A stretch of 64,000 bases of DNA from Russula earlei (lineage: Eukaryota > Basidiomycota > Agaricomycetes > Russulales > Russulaceae): assembly GCA_025769875.1 (NCBI GenBank), contig JAGFNK010000162.1, positions 41,349-105,348 on the forward strand, read 5' to 3'. The first letter of the stretch is position 1; the number at the start of each line of letters is the position of its first letter. The position numbers were made by a program, and so were the translations under genes. The notes beneath the pieces are model-generated. The model ran no database searches, was not told the DNA's origin, and saw only the letters and a list, made by a program, of their open reading frames with translations. Shown here in pieces: positions 35,785 through 47,288 of this stretch.

Positions 35785-37691
35785 ATTACTCAGTGATTCT
35801 CATGTGTGCAAACATGCAGGTCTCCTCGAATGCTGCATACACTCACTTAAAACAATCCTTCCATATCCTCACTAGACTGTTGATATGTCACACAGTCTGC
35901 TTGGGCAAAGAACTGCAATGAGCTTCTTGGTCTCAATGAAAGGATTGACTGGTACAATGTCATTGATGAGTACATGAAGGTACACAATAAAGTCATGAAG
36001 CCAGAACTGATCCAAAGTACATTCAAGAATGCTGGCCTCCATCCCTTGAATCCAGACATCTTCACTAAGAAGGACTTTACACCCAGCAATGCATACTCAA
36101 CCCAAGCAAATGTTCCAACCTCCTATCCCACAGATGTACCCTCTTTGGACCTGATCAAGCTCTCTTCAGACTCAGACTCTGACTATTGCCTTGACAACAA
36201 TGACTTGGAGATGGCAGTAGATGATGAATGGGAGTATGATGAAATGGAGGCCAATCATCACAAGTGGGAAGAGGATCTGGAATTTGATTGGTGGCAGAAC
36301 TTGGACTTGACTGGTGTGTGGGTCAGTATTGACAGCAGACATTGTCAGAACTCACTGTTGAACAATCCAGTTCAAGAGTGAGACAGGAGCTCAGAGATGA
36401 GTTGACTGAGTTCGAGAATGAAGTTGGTGAAGAGTATGGTCCAAATGAGTAGCAAGTACCAGAGGGGAACTGGTACTGGCTGTGAGAGGTGGTCATGGAA
36501 GGAGAGGGCCAGAGTGTACTAGATAGGGCAGTCACAAAAGAGTACCCTTGATAATAGAGTGCCACAAATCAAATGGACAGTCTGAAGACTGTCCACTACT
36601 TTATTGAGCACTTGTATACTACAAGGGAACTGCTAAATAGAGAACAAGTCATAACCTTGTTATCAAGCACAATTGATGGATGAGTAAGAAGCTGGAACAT
36701 GCTTAGTGAGCATGCTCAGTCATGCTCAGTCAGCTGCTGAGTAAGAAGGCCCATAATGATGAGTAAGGACCTTTAGTGTCCATGTGTTCACTGCTTAGTG
36801 CATGTGCAAAGCATCTGATTCATTTACTGTTAGTTAGTTTAGGGCCGATCATTTGGGGACTTAAGGTATTTGTCAGTGGAACAGTGTTGCCTATAAGGCC
36901 CCTTATACAGTTCTATTAGGGTCCTTAGGGTTGACCCTTGTATCCATATTAAGGTCCTTAGTGTTGCCTTATAGTTCATTCTAAGGTTATTAGTAGTGCT
37001 TTCAGGTCAGGTCACATTGACTGCAAAAAAACTGCTTGACTGAACCTGACCTGACTGATCATGAATGAACTTTCAGTCAAGGTCAAACTGGATTGTAGAA
37101 TGTCCAGTCACAGTCACATCAACTTTCAAGACTGATAAAAACTGGTCAAGACTGGTGTGCCTGGTGTGCCTGGGATTTCTGTCAAGATTTCATGGGTTTG
37201 AGGACTATGGTCACAGCTTTAGGCAAGCTCTAGACCACCAGTGTGGTGTCTGGAGATGCACAAATGTGAAAGAGCAGGATTGTTGGACCATTAAGTGGAC
37301 ATCAACTGAAGAACCAGAGGTGGGAGCAAGAAGGGGAGAGAGGAGCTGGTATCACACACTTGGTTGTTTGAAGTTCTTCATTCAAGCAGAGGCAGATGTC
37401 AAAGGAAAGGCGATCTTATTCTTCTCTCTCTTTACTACAGAGTAGCTAAGGGTTTTATATACATGGGGGAAGTACAAAGAGTAGAAGATAATAAAGTAAA
37501 TGGAATGGTGAAAGGGAATCAGAGGATTGGGACTGGGTGAGGCAGTTGAGGGTGTGGTGAGGAATGAATGACATGAACAGATCTGCGTGCGCTCGGACAG
37601 ATGACACGGTTGGAATGGTCTACCCTCAAGCAGGTCCATGCTAAAATCGCCTCCCTCCATGTGCAGACCAAGGAAGCATCGAAAGCGAAAG

Positions 37692-38652
37692 TGTCATGAA
37701 CCATTCTCCGGAGAGGGCCCTTGAAGGACCCTTCCTTATAGGAGGAAACCCAGCCTCTATGGTGTCACCCTGTTCACATGAGCAAAAGGGGTGAGTAGAG
37801 GTGTCCACAATATCGCGCGCACATTGTTGCGTGAGCGATTCTCGGCACAATTAACATACAGCAAGCCCCACTTAAAGGCAACCCTTCTAGCAACAAAAGA
37901 CAGTATTAGGGCCTTCCTAAGGACCCTTTGGAACGACCCTAGGAGCTCTACAATAGGTACTAACCTAGTATCAAAGGCCCTACAACGTGTTATTAGACCA
38001 ACTCTAATAACTATAGAACAAACTATAAGGCAACACTAAGGACCTTAATAGAAGTATTAGGGTCGACTCTAAGGACCCTAATAGAACTATATAAGGGCCT
38101 TATAAGATAACACTATTCCCTGAACAAACTACAAGTCCTCAAATGACCGGCCCTAAACTAACTAACAGGAAATGAATCAGGTGCTCGCATGTGCACTAAA
38201 GCAGTGAACACGTGGACAATGGAAGCTCTTACTCATCAAGAGAAGCTTTCTTACTCAGCAGCTTACTGAGCATGACTGAGCATGCTCAGTAAGCGTCCCC
38301 GACTTCTTACTCATCACTCCATTGTGCTTGATAACAAGGTTATGACTTGTTCCCTATTTAGCAGTTCTCTTGTAGTATATAAGTGCTCAATAAAGTAGCG
38401 GACAGTCCTCAGACTGTCCATTTGTTTACGGCACTCTCCATCCCTGGGATACTCCTTTAAGGACCGTCCCCTTGTGACTATCCTGGCCTCTCCTCTGCGT
38501 GACTGCTCTACTCTCACAGTAACAGTACCTCTCTGGTATCTGTTACTACTCTGGACTCTACTTCTTGCCCACGCCATCTTGGACGTTTATCGACTCGTCT
38601 CTGAGCTTATCCCTCGCTCTTGAACTGGATAGTTCAACAGTGAGTCTTGACA
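37692..38652 (-). mobile_element. solo LTR B3, TSD GAAAG, inside D
   Basis: A 961-bp copy of the B LTR in reverse orientation. On the plus strand it starts TGTCATGAACC and ends GAGTCTTGACA. GAAAG flanks both ends (37687-37691 and 38653-38657). CpG content is high, in keeping with its being the innermost and youngest layer here. Confidence 0.88.
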
Positions 38653-39118
38653 GAAAGCATTTGACTTTGACAAGTGGCTCGCCGAAATCTGAGATAAGGA
38701 GCTGGCCATGTGTGCAGCGAAGAAGGCCATGAAGAAGGCTGAATGAGAGAGGGCATGTCTCAAATGCATGCAGGACACAGCGGCAATGCCAATCAATGGC
38801 GGCGACATGATGAACATGATGGGCTTCAGCAGGTGAAAGGCTTGAGATGCAAACGTGTCTCATGAGCCGGGGCATGGCATGGGCATGTGGTCAGTGGCAA
38901 GGGGTGGGCAATGTGGTTGAGGTCTTAACGTCAGGTACCAGGTGGTAGCATGAGTGTGCGGTCAGTAGCGAAGGATGGAAGGAATGGAGTGTCATGTCAC
39001 TTTGTCCATCATGGTCCTGCACCCGATTCTGTGACCAGCCATGATTCACTGTAGACCAGACCAGATGACTGGTCATAACCTGTCATAGTGTGAACCTCTT
39101 CCTATACCTAGATGGTCT

Positions 39119-39580
39119 GTGTGCGTGTTCGAGGCAGAGGTGGAGACAAGGTGAGACAAGGTGAGGGAGGAGGTGTGGTAGTGATGGGCTGTGGTGCACA
39201 AGTGGGTGGGTGCCGTGGAATGAACACCAGCATGTGAAAACAGCCTGCAAAGTGGAATGAATCAGAAAGCCATAAAAATGAAAGAAAGAAAGAAAAAAAT
39301 GCACATGGCTCAATGCATGAAAATCATGCACATGGGAAAAGACATGTTGCATGTGTGTGCCAGGCAGAGGTGGTGACAGAGTGAGATAAGGTGAGGGAGG
39401 AGGCATGGTGGTGATGGCAAACATAGGCTGTGGCACACAAGTGGGTGGGTGTGGTATGAATGAAAACGCAGCCTGCAAAGTGGAATGAATCAGAAAGCTG
39501 TGAAAACAAAAGAAAGAGAAAAAAAAAATGCACATGGCTCAAGGTGTGAAAGTTGCGCTCATGGGACAAGATGGGTTGCA
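39119..39580 (+). repeat. two-copy tandem repeat of about 229 bp inside element D
   Basis: GGCAGAGGTGG occurs at 39133 and 39363, GCCTGCAAAGTGGAATGAATCAGAAAGC at 39243 and 39471, and ATGCACATGGCTCAA at 39299 and 39529, all spaced 228-230 bp apart. Two degenerate copies; GA/A-rich blocks lie within each. Confidence 0.7.
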
Positions 39581-41285
39581 TGCCATCAGGGTCTCAAGTC
39601 TAGGGATTGGCCAGATGAGAGAGAGAGAAAAAAGTATGGCTTAATGTGTGATTTTTGTGCATGCGGGAAGCTCAGTTGTGTCATCATGGATTCGTGTGTC
39701 AGCATTTGCCCAGCATGTGTGGAGGGAGGGAGCACATGAAGGTAGTGCACTGCGTGATTCCCAAGCCAGTGGGAACCCACCTTACAGTGCATGCAATGAG
39801 GGTGGTGGTGGAAAGTGGCGGCGACATGAGAGAGAGGGAAGTGGCAGCATGGTGGCAATGATGATGCAAGGGAAAGGTGAGGTGAGTGTGGCTGTTCCTG
39901 GGTCAAGAACTGGTTTCAACCAGTTATCCTCCAGTTTTGGTTGGGACTGGTCTCAACTGGTCAATTGACTGCAAATGACTGCATGTAACTGGTCACATGC
40001 AGTCTGGTCTGGTTTTTTGAGGATTGGGCAAACCGGCAGCCAGTCATGGTCATGGTCACACCAAAATCATGGGAAAAACTGGACTTGACTGGACTTTGAA
40101 GCACTAGTTATTAGAGTTAGTCTAATAACATGTCTTAAGGCCTATATTATCTTCATTAGTGTCCAATGTAGGGCACTTGAGGTCATCCTAAAGGGTCTTT
40201 AGGGAGCCTTTAATATTGTCTTTTATTGCTAGAAGGGTTGCCACTAAGTAGGGCTTGCTGTATGTTGATTGTGCCTAGAATCAATCATGCAACAATGCAC
40301 ATGTGATATTGTGGACACCTCTACTCACCCCTTTTGGTTGTGTGAACAGGGTGGCATCATAGAGGCTGGGTTTCCTCTAATAAGGAAGGGTCCTTCAAGG
40401 GCCCTCTCCAGGAAAGGGTTCATGACAGACATCAGGGTGACAGTGACAATGACAACCACATGGCTGCTGTGAAAGCTGACCATTGCTCCTCTCATCCCTT
40501 CCACTCCCCATCATATGCTGTTCCCTGCTGGACAGCCAGACCTCTTCTTTGACAACCCATTCATCTTCCAAACAAGCATGTACCATCCTTGACAGTCCAT
40601 GCACCCAGGCTACACTTGCACAGGATGAGACACAATGGGCTGAGATGAGCTTCTTGAGGAGCTTTGTGGCTTTCAATCACAAACTTTTGTACTGAAGCAA
40701 ATGATTCAGATGAAAGACTCTGAAATTGCTGCTTTGAATGCACACTGCATGCTTGCCCAGTGTCAGTTGGGAGAAGAGCAAACAAAGATCGTAAACCTGT
40801 CCAAAAAGCAATCTTGTTGTTCAACAAAGGTCAACACTCATTTCATTACCACACCAGAGCTTAGGGTGCAATTCAAGACTGAGGAGGTTGAATGGAGAGA
40901 ACAGGAGAGGGCTGATGCTGAGCAAGATGCTTGAAGGATTGCTGATGCAGCTGCACAAAATGCCAGGATTGTTGATGACATGCAATCCCATGCATTCAAT
41001 GTACCCATGTCATGGTACAAAAATGACTGTCACCAACTGGGGGCAGTGTTGCTGACAAATATGTGAGATGAGCACAGGAGAGTCAAGTGAGACAATGAGT
41101 TCTCATGAAATTTAGGGTTCTTGGAGACAACACAACACAAGCTAGTGTGTTCTGCAGAAGGAAATTTCAATCAGATTGTCTTCATGTCTGGAAGATAAGA
41201 TAATATGAGTGATTGCCCACAAAGAGCTTGATAGCTCAGAGACAGACAGGTTCTGAGGAGTTAATTCACAGGAGAACAAGCCTAA

Positions 41286-41376
41286 GGCCCATGATACCAA
41301 CCAAGAATTCTTGAACTTCAAACTTGAACTTGAATTTCAGGATTTTCTGGGAGTGACTGGTGTGACCAGTGTGATA
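41286..41376 (+). repeat. single arm of MITE family E, next to element F
   Basis: Starts TAA/GGCCC and reads ACCAACCAAGAATTCTTGAAC, then CTTGAATTTCAGGATTTTCTGGGAGTGACTGGTGTGA, matching the left arm of E. It stops at the TA target of element F. Confidence 0.5.
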
Positions 41377-41645
41377 CAGTGACCCAAAAAACCATTCAAA
41401 TGTTTTGTACATTTTCATTGTATTAACCATATCTAGAGAACCACTGCAGCTGATAACATGTTAGTGGGCTTGTTTTAAAGCTCTACATCATAGCTTTGTA
41501 ATAAAATACTATATATACTATGAACATAATTATGTAAGAAGATATAAGGTATTTCTTCCAGTGTATCCATTTGAACAGTTTTTTTTGCCTTGGTATCTAA
41601 ATAGGGTATATGCCAAAATTTAGTAGTTTGTGTATCCTCCATTTG

Positions 41646-43067
41646 TGTTACGAACCAAGGCCAAGTCCTGGCCGAAGATTGTCCTATTTCACTCAAGAGA
41701 GACCTCTCTCACTTTGCATTGCCGACTCCCTTCCATTTTCTGGGCTATCCCTCCTGCGGTACAAGATATCGCTATTGCAAAGGCACTATAACACGACCAG
41801 GCACCCGTTTCCTAATCGGGTAATCATCGCGTGGCAGCCACATGGCCACCCAGCCACCAAGGACCCGAAACAGCAGCACAAACTCTTAGAAACTGTTGCA
41901 TAAATCATCTGACGTCATCAAGGCTCCAATGACATCATAGCTGACTGAGCGACTCCACAATGACCTCATAGGCTCACTAAGTGCTCCACAGTGACATCAT
42001 AATGATGTCATCGCTCCACAATGATCAGTAATGCGCTCAGTAAACGTGAAACTTGACACAAGCAAGTTTATGCCTCTGTAGTCCTATTGGATGGTACCAA
42101 AGAGTCTAGAATAGTCCCAGTTCTTTGTAATCGACCTTGTACACTGTATATAAGCCCCAATGAAGCATGGCAGTCGTCAGACTGTCTGTTACGGCGTCGC
42201 GGCCGTAAGAGTGTTAGCTCAAGGTTCAGTGGGGCCAAGTCCCTGTGACTTGGTTCAAGGGTTCAGTGGGGCCGGCTCAAGGAGACCGGTTCAATGGTTT
42301 AGCGTCTCAGGGCTGAGTCAGACAATGACTCAGTCCGCAGACAGAGTCGATCTCCTGGTTTCACAGAAGAGGAAGACGATGAGAGAGAGGCAGAGGAGGA
42401 AGAGGAACACAAGGGTTCCTTGAGGTGTGCTCAGGTCAAGCAAGGTGTAGGCCAGCACAAGCAAGTTGTGATTGAGAGAGTGTACAAGGTAAGGGATGCG
42501 ACAGGAAATGGGACAAAGCTAAGCTTGGGGTATTCCCCAGCTTCTGCAGGCGCTTAAATACTGTATGTGGTGAGGCTGTACAGTACTATAAGCAGGACAA
42601 TAGATAAGGGTAGACCAATAGCAAAAGTAACTCGACAATAGGTGAAACACAATAAGTGAAACACAATAGGTGAAACAATAGGGGATCACCATCAAGGGAT
42701 GAAACAGTAACCACGGAGACAAGGATAATAAAGAAGAACAATAATGGACAAACCGACAAAGGGTAGTTTACAACACTGTCCATTTGTGATACTCTCATCT
42801 TCCTGGGTACTCCCCTGCGACCGCTCAGTTTAAAGTCCACTCTCGTCTTCAAGGTACTCTTCAACGACCGCCTTGTTTAAAGTCCCTCGCTACACTGGCC
42901 TCTAGCCTTCGCCTTTGTCTCTTGCAACACCTACCAGTCCCCATCTGGTACCTCCTCGTCATTTGGCTCGTCCTCCTGTTCAACGCCACCTTCGCCGCGT
43001 ACCATCTGTTCCGACCCTTGCCCACCTGCTCCTGAGTCCTTAGTGATCAGCAGTACGTGTCTTGACA
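41646..43067 (+). mobile_element. solo LTR A2, TSD ATTTG, carrying solo LTR C
   Basis: Begins TGTTACGAACC and ends TGTCTTGACA. ATTTG flanks it (41641-41645 and 43068-43072). It is the same family as A1, very similar and with CpG retained. Removing C and its duplication leaves 828 bp. Confidence 0.87.
42187..42775. mobile_element. solo LTR C, TSD CTGTC, inside A2
   Basis: 589 bp from TGTTACGGCGTCGCGG to AGTTTACAACA, flanked by CTGTC (42182-42186 and 42776-42780). It interrupts A2 exactly where A1 reads CAGACTGTCCATTTG. It shares only the TGTTACG start with A, so it is a separate family. CpG-rich in the first 200 bp. Confidence 0.85.
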
Positions 43068-43665
43068 ATTTGCTTTGAACACCTCTTCCACCCTCCTAGG
43101 CATACTTTCTATCAAATTCTGCACAACAGTTTGATCAATGGCCTCCCATTCCAGCTGTGTGCACTCTCAAAGTTCATTGATTCCCTTAGGGGGTGTTGGA
43201 TAAGCTGCAAGCTTCTTTTTGAGATGAGCCCAAAGATGCTGAATAGGATTGAGGTCCGGGGGAGATGATGTAGTTGACTTCATGAGGAAGAAGAGACTTC
43301 ATGATGTTGTTGGTGAAGAAGAAGCAGCTGTTTTGGCTTATTTGCACATGGTTTGAGTTTATTATAGGTCACATGACCTCCATGTTCAATTTTAGCCCTC
43401 TGGGGAAAGAATATGAATCTCAATCTGAGAAATAATGAATTCACTAACCAAGGCCAAAAAACTGTTCAAATGGGTACACCAGCAAACATACCTTATATCT
43501 TCCTAAATAATTATGCTTATGCTGTATAAAGTATACCATTACAAAGCTATGATGTAGAGCTTGAAACCAAACCTAGTTACATATTATTAGCTGCAGTGGT
43601 TCTCTAGATATGGTTAATACAATGAAAATGTAAAAAATATTTGAACAGTTTTTTGGGTCACTGTA

Positions 43666-44451
43666 CATAAGATACAGTATGTAGCCTAAAAACTTTGCCC
43701 ACTACCTCAACCATCTTCACAGATTCACAGGGACAAATCAGACTTTGAAAATGGCACTGTGACTGATGTGACCTGAGAGTGCCTGACAAATGACTGGGGG
43801 TGATGAATGTACAGGGTAATATAGTATGCCTAGTAAGGCTCCAACCATTTAGGATATGTTTACTTGCTGAAGGTCAAGTATACATAAACAGTTGCATAAA
43901 CAGTATATATGTTTAATACATGGTTTATACACAGTTGAAGTGCCACTATTCATAAAACCAATTCAACTAGTTACTTGTAAAGACTGTGTTAGTGGTTGAG
44001 GTACAGCAACTGGACTGTTATGAACCAGTTGTATGCAGTTTGGTCCAGTTGCCCAATAAAGAGTCTGCAGTTGCAAGTTGTGCAGTTGCACCTGGTTGAG
44101 GTCTCAAAACTGTCATGAGAAATTGTTTGCATTGAAATCACAGAATGATTCTGGGGCCTGAGGGTGATCCAACATTATGTTTGTGTGATGATGCGGGGAA
44201 TGCCGTAGGTCTGTAGTACGCGCATACATACAATAGCGATACAGATACAGCCTCTGTGGCCGTGCCTGTTGCAGGTGCCCCCGCCTTTACTTTCTCACTC
44301 TCACTTGACGCTCAAGCTTACTCTATCTCTTCGACTTATCGAGTCAAGGTTGCCCGGTCCACCAATCAATCAAATAATATTTTCCTTCTCACAACGTCAC
44401 CTCCTTGGTGCACCGTTTCCTTAACATCCTCATCCCTTGCCAACTCCCAAA
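43666..44451. other. CpG-poor flank of the transposon nest and F-box promoter
   Basis: 43666-44190 is AT-rich and CpG-poor, with repeated CAGTTG/CCAGTTG motifs near 43990-44110 resembling the subterminal motifs of D, and no gene. From about 44200 the composition returns to that of genes; 44250-44451 should be the promoter and leader of the F-box gene. Confidence 0.4.
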
Positions 44452-46064
44452 ATGCTCAGCCGCGTCTCTTCGTTCGATGACCTCGCAACTTGGGAGGACT
44501 CAGTCTCTCATGCTATGCCCATCATCGTCGTTGACCCCCTCGAAGAGTCTGAAGATCCCGTCGATCTCCCATCCGTGTACGTCCCTCTCCCTCCGCATTC
44601 ACTTTTACCCCTCTTACCCTTCGCCTTCGTAGCGACCCACGACCCCCTCTCCCAGAAGTCGTGGAGATAGAGGAAAATATACACACTTTGCAATCTCAGC
44701 TGGAAGCCCTTCGGACCCGAAAGCTACACTTGCTCGCGCGCAACGCGCTCATCAATCGCATACCGCCAGAGCTGATTTCCCGTATCTTCGAACTTGGCGT
44801 CTACGAATCTAACGAGCTTTTACCTGTCCTGTCGCTCGTCTCCCACTTTTGGCGCTCAATAGTCCTTTCAACACCATCCGTATGGTCCTACATTCGCCTC
44901 GATAATTCATTGAGTTACTCTCGCTCCACATCGTTCCTACGCAAGCTCAAAGTCCATCTGGAGCGTTCGCAGGATTGTAAATTTCTTCTGGACATAGATT
45001 GTCGCTATCTGGACGTCGCCAATGAACTTTCCCAGATCATGACGGAACTCGATCCACATCTCCACCGTTGTTTCTCCTTCCGAATGTCTGTCCCAGACTG
45101 GCAGAGCATGGAGATCGTACGAAACATGTCGCAGAGGCTGGGCCCAGCGCTCGAAGACCTATATCTTCGATTTGACCCCTCAGAATCAGAAGAACAAGCA
45201 CCATTCGTCCTCCTCTCACAACCTTGTCCCCGCTTGGCCTCAATCACCCTTGAACACGCACCCCTCATCTGCATACGCACTACCCTCCCATCGCTTCGAT
45301 GCCTTTACCTCATCCGTGAGCAGCGGTATGCCTCCTCCACCCGCATCGGTCTCTCCTTCAAGGAATTTCTTGACCTCCTCAACTCCACACCTACACTCGA
45401 AGAGCTCCGCATCCAATCGGCTCTCTTCCTCCTCGAAGGTTCAGATTTTGTCTTCCAGTCCTCGCCCCTCCCCCCAGTTTTTCCCAATCTCAAACTACTC
45501 TCGTTTCATTACGTCGAGTCCAACAACCTCGCCCTCTTCCTTGAATCTGGTCACTTCCCCGCCTTGCAGCGCTTGTCCGTACAGATGGACGCATCGAACG
45601 ATGAAAATACGCAGTGGCTCGTACGCATGACCCAGGACAGCGCGGCGCGGTTCCCCGTCCTCCACCAGCTTGACCTCCGCTCGTGCAACATCGAAGGCGT
45701 CGGGCTCGTCCCCTTCGTGCGCGCATTGCATCAACTCCCGCACCTCACCGCGCTCGGGCTGTCCAGCCCACCGAGCGGCGCGCTCGGCCCGCGTCTATTC
45801 GAGGTGCTCGCCGCGTCGCCCGAGACCGGCGAGGGTGGCGGCTCGCCTAGACAGTGGCTGCTCCCACGACTGCAGGCGCTCTGCGTGCAGAATTGCCGCG
45901 ACATATCCGGACACGAGCTGCTGCAGGTCGCGTGGTCACGAAATGCGGGCGGCGCCGCCGTCTCGCCGATACGGTACATCAAGGTCGCGCAGTGTTACGG
46001 GCTTGACCCTGACACCCACGAGCAACTCTGCAGAGCTGTGGCCACCGTCCGCGTGGTGCGGTGA
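44452..46064 (+). CDS. F-box protein with leucine-rich C-terminal region
   Basis: A substrate receptor of SCF ubiquitin ligases by family. Two exons, 44452-44576 and 44633-46064, give 518 residues; the 56-bp intron runs from GTACGT to CGTAG and joins DLPS to VDPRPPLPEVVEIEEN. A coiled-coil helix (LQSQLEALRTRKLHLLARN) precedes the F-box, NRIPPELISRIFELGVYES-like followed by LPVLSLVSHFWRSIVLSTPSV, the usual arrangement in mushroom F-box proteins. The rest is an irregular leucine-rich repeat region (LASITLEHAPL, LEELRIQSALF, LHQLDLRSCNIEG, LQALCVQNCRDIS). The C-terminal third is much more GC-rich than the first part. The substrate is unknown. Confidence 0.85.
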
Positions 46065-46531
46065 TGCCTGTGGTGGTAAAGAAGGGGGTTTTCATTTTTG
46101 TTTAAAAAAAGGAAGTACAGAGCGAGGCTGGCAGAGCACGGGGGCTTGAAGCTCAGCTCTCAAACTTTCGGTTGTTCGTCGAATTCCTTTTTTTTTCATC
46201 ATTTGGACCCCAGTCTGCATCTACTCGCACATATACTTTCGTCCAGTAGTGTACTCGTCTTGAAGAATCACGCCTCTCTCTTTTGTAATCATATGTACTG
46301 CTTGTTACGATACTGTATTCCAATTGCTTCTCCCCTCGCTCAAATACGCCTCTCGAGGGTGCAGGGTCATCCTCCTTGACTTCAGTCCAGTCCCGCCCGA
46401 AGAGAGGACCTACGTACATGCCGTCACGCAAAACACAAAAAGGAACTACAATGAAAATTCCGTGAAGGTATATCGCTACAGGGCTGTACGTTACTGTATG
46501 TCCACGGAGGTGAGGTCAGTGAGGGACGTCG

Positions 46532-47253
46532 TCACGCCTCACTGGCCTCCTGCTCCCGAATCTCGCGCTCTAAGCGTTCCCGCTCTGCTTGACGCATCCG
46601 CATGAGTACAGCAGACTCAAAATCGAGGCCGGGAGCGGCGAATCGAGGAGGCGTGGATTCAGAGGGGAGAGGAGGGCCAGTCTGACAAAAGGGGGCAGAC
46701 GGTCAGCGAGTCGGCGAGGGAGGGGGGGAGGGCCAAGAAAGAAAGAGAAACGACGACGAACACGATACGTACGACGTTCGACGGGAACGACGAAGACTGC
46801 GAGCCGGACCCGGCGCCTAGGCCGCTCGGCGCGCGCGGCCCAGAGCTACCAGGATCTGCGCGGCGAGACCCCGCGGCGAGGGCCGCCTCGCTCTCTCGCC
46901 CTTCTCCTCCTTCTTCCTTGGACCCGAGCATCCGTTCCGCCCAGCTCCAGACGGCGGGCTCGGACCCGCCCATCCACGCGATCTCGAACTCGTCCAGTCC
47001 GCGATCGGCGCGGCGCGAGGCGCACACCGCCGCGTGGGCGTGCGCTATCGTCTTGAAAGGGACGGCGGCGGTGGCGTGCTTGGGCGGCCTGTGGGCGGCC
47101 CTTTTTGGGGGTTTGATGGAGAGCACGATGGAGCTCCCGTCGACGGGGCCGAAGGCGTCGGTCATGAAGTCGCGCAGCGCGTCCGTCGTCGTCAGGTGCG
47201 GGTATTTGGCCAGCGGGTACTTGAGGCGGACGGTGGTATCGTGTTCGCCTGTG

Positions 47254-47288
<35 letters not shown>

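Larger units (their letters stand above)
36994..40106. mobile_element. hAT-like DNA transposon D, non-autonomous, TSD GTTATTAG
   Basis: Flanked by the 8-bp duplication GTTATTAG (36986-36993 and 40107-40114), the size typical of hAT elements. The ends read TAGTGCTTTCAGG and (complement) TAGTGCTTCAAAG, a short terminal inverted repeat. Subterminal regions are dense in GGTCA, ACTGGTC and TTGACTG motifs, as in hAT elements where transposase binds subterminal repeats. No transposase frame is visible. Without B3 it is about 2.15 kb and includes a tandem repeat of about 229 bp. Confidence 0.75.
36343..40427 (+). mobile_element. solo LTR B2, TSD GACAT, interrupted by the hAT-like element D
   Basis: Same family as B1 and B3: starts TGTCAGAACTCACTG and ends GGTTCATGACA, flanked by GACAT (36338-36342 and 40428-40432). 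With D and its 8-bp duplication removed it is 964 bp. Compared with B1 many CG positions read TG or CA (for example CACGTGTTCAC against CATGTGTTCAC), so it is an older copy. Confidence 0.85.
31985..41050 (+). pseudogene. CENP-B/pogo-like DDE transposase, decayed and split by nested insertions
   Basis: Coding fragments in order on the plus strand: an N-terminal helix-turn-helix region (QKALCSLNNETYKTLAAAARAYGV near 32035), LRDRFHNHHQSQKSAAAD with a Tc5-type DNA-binding domain (32171-32536), the start of the DDE domain (QMGGGHKAG, then NDNLELVTIIEVV, 32550-32700), DGHDSHEM and TTHKLQLLDVSIFNHKQ (33415-33590), LHPLNPDIFTKKDF (36015-36075), and a C-terminal coiled coil (LGEEQTKIVNLSKKQ; EEVEWREQERADAE, 40700-40935). 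Several stops and frameshifts interrupt it. Elements E, A1 and B2 sit between the fragments and are annotated separately. The coding pieces have almost no CpG, so it is an old copy. Transposases of this family are related to Fot1 and pogo. Confidence 0.8.
41377..43663 (-). mobile_element. Tc1-like element F, internally deleted, TA target site, carrying solo LTR A2
   Basis: Ends CAGTGACCCAAAAAA and TTTTTTGGGTCACTG are inverted and each is bordered by TA (41375-41376 and 43664-43665), the mark of Tc1/mariner elements. The inverted similarity extends about 220 bp. Minus-strand coding remnants are the C-terminal end of a Tc1 DDE transposase: PPDLNPIQHLWAHLKKKL (near 43260-43205) and LIESMPRRVEEVFKAN (near 43120-43073), continued beyond the inserted LTR as GGYTNY and a stop near 41620. 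Native length is about 860 bp. Confidence 0.75.

Noticed and set aside
31586..41376. The two single E arms as the terminal repeats of the pogo-like transposon.
   Set aside because: Both arms are in the same orientation, so they are not inverted ends of one element.
47254..47286. Poly(A) tract as the tail of a retroposed gene or LINE.
   Set aside because: It lies within an intron of the minus-strand J-protein gene and acts as its polypyrimidine tract; no target duplication or retrocopy is adjacent.
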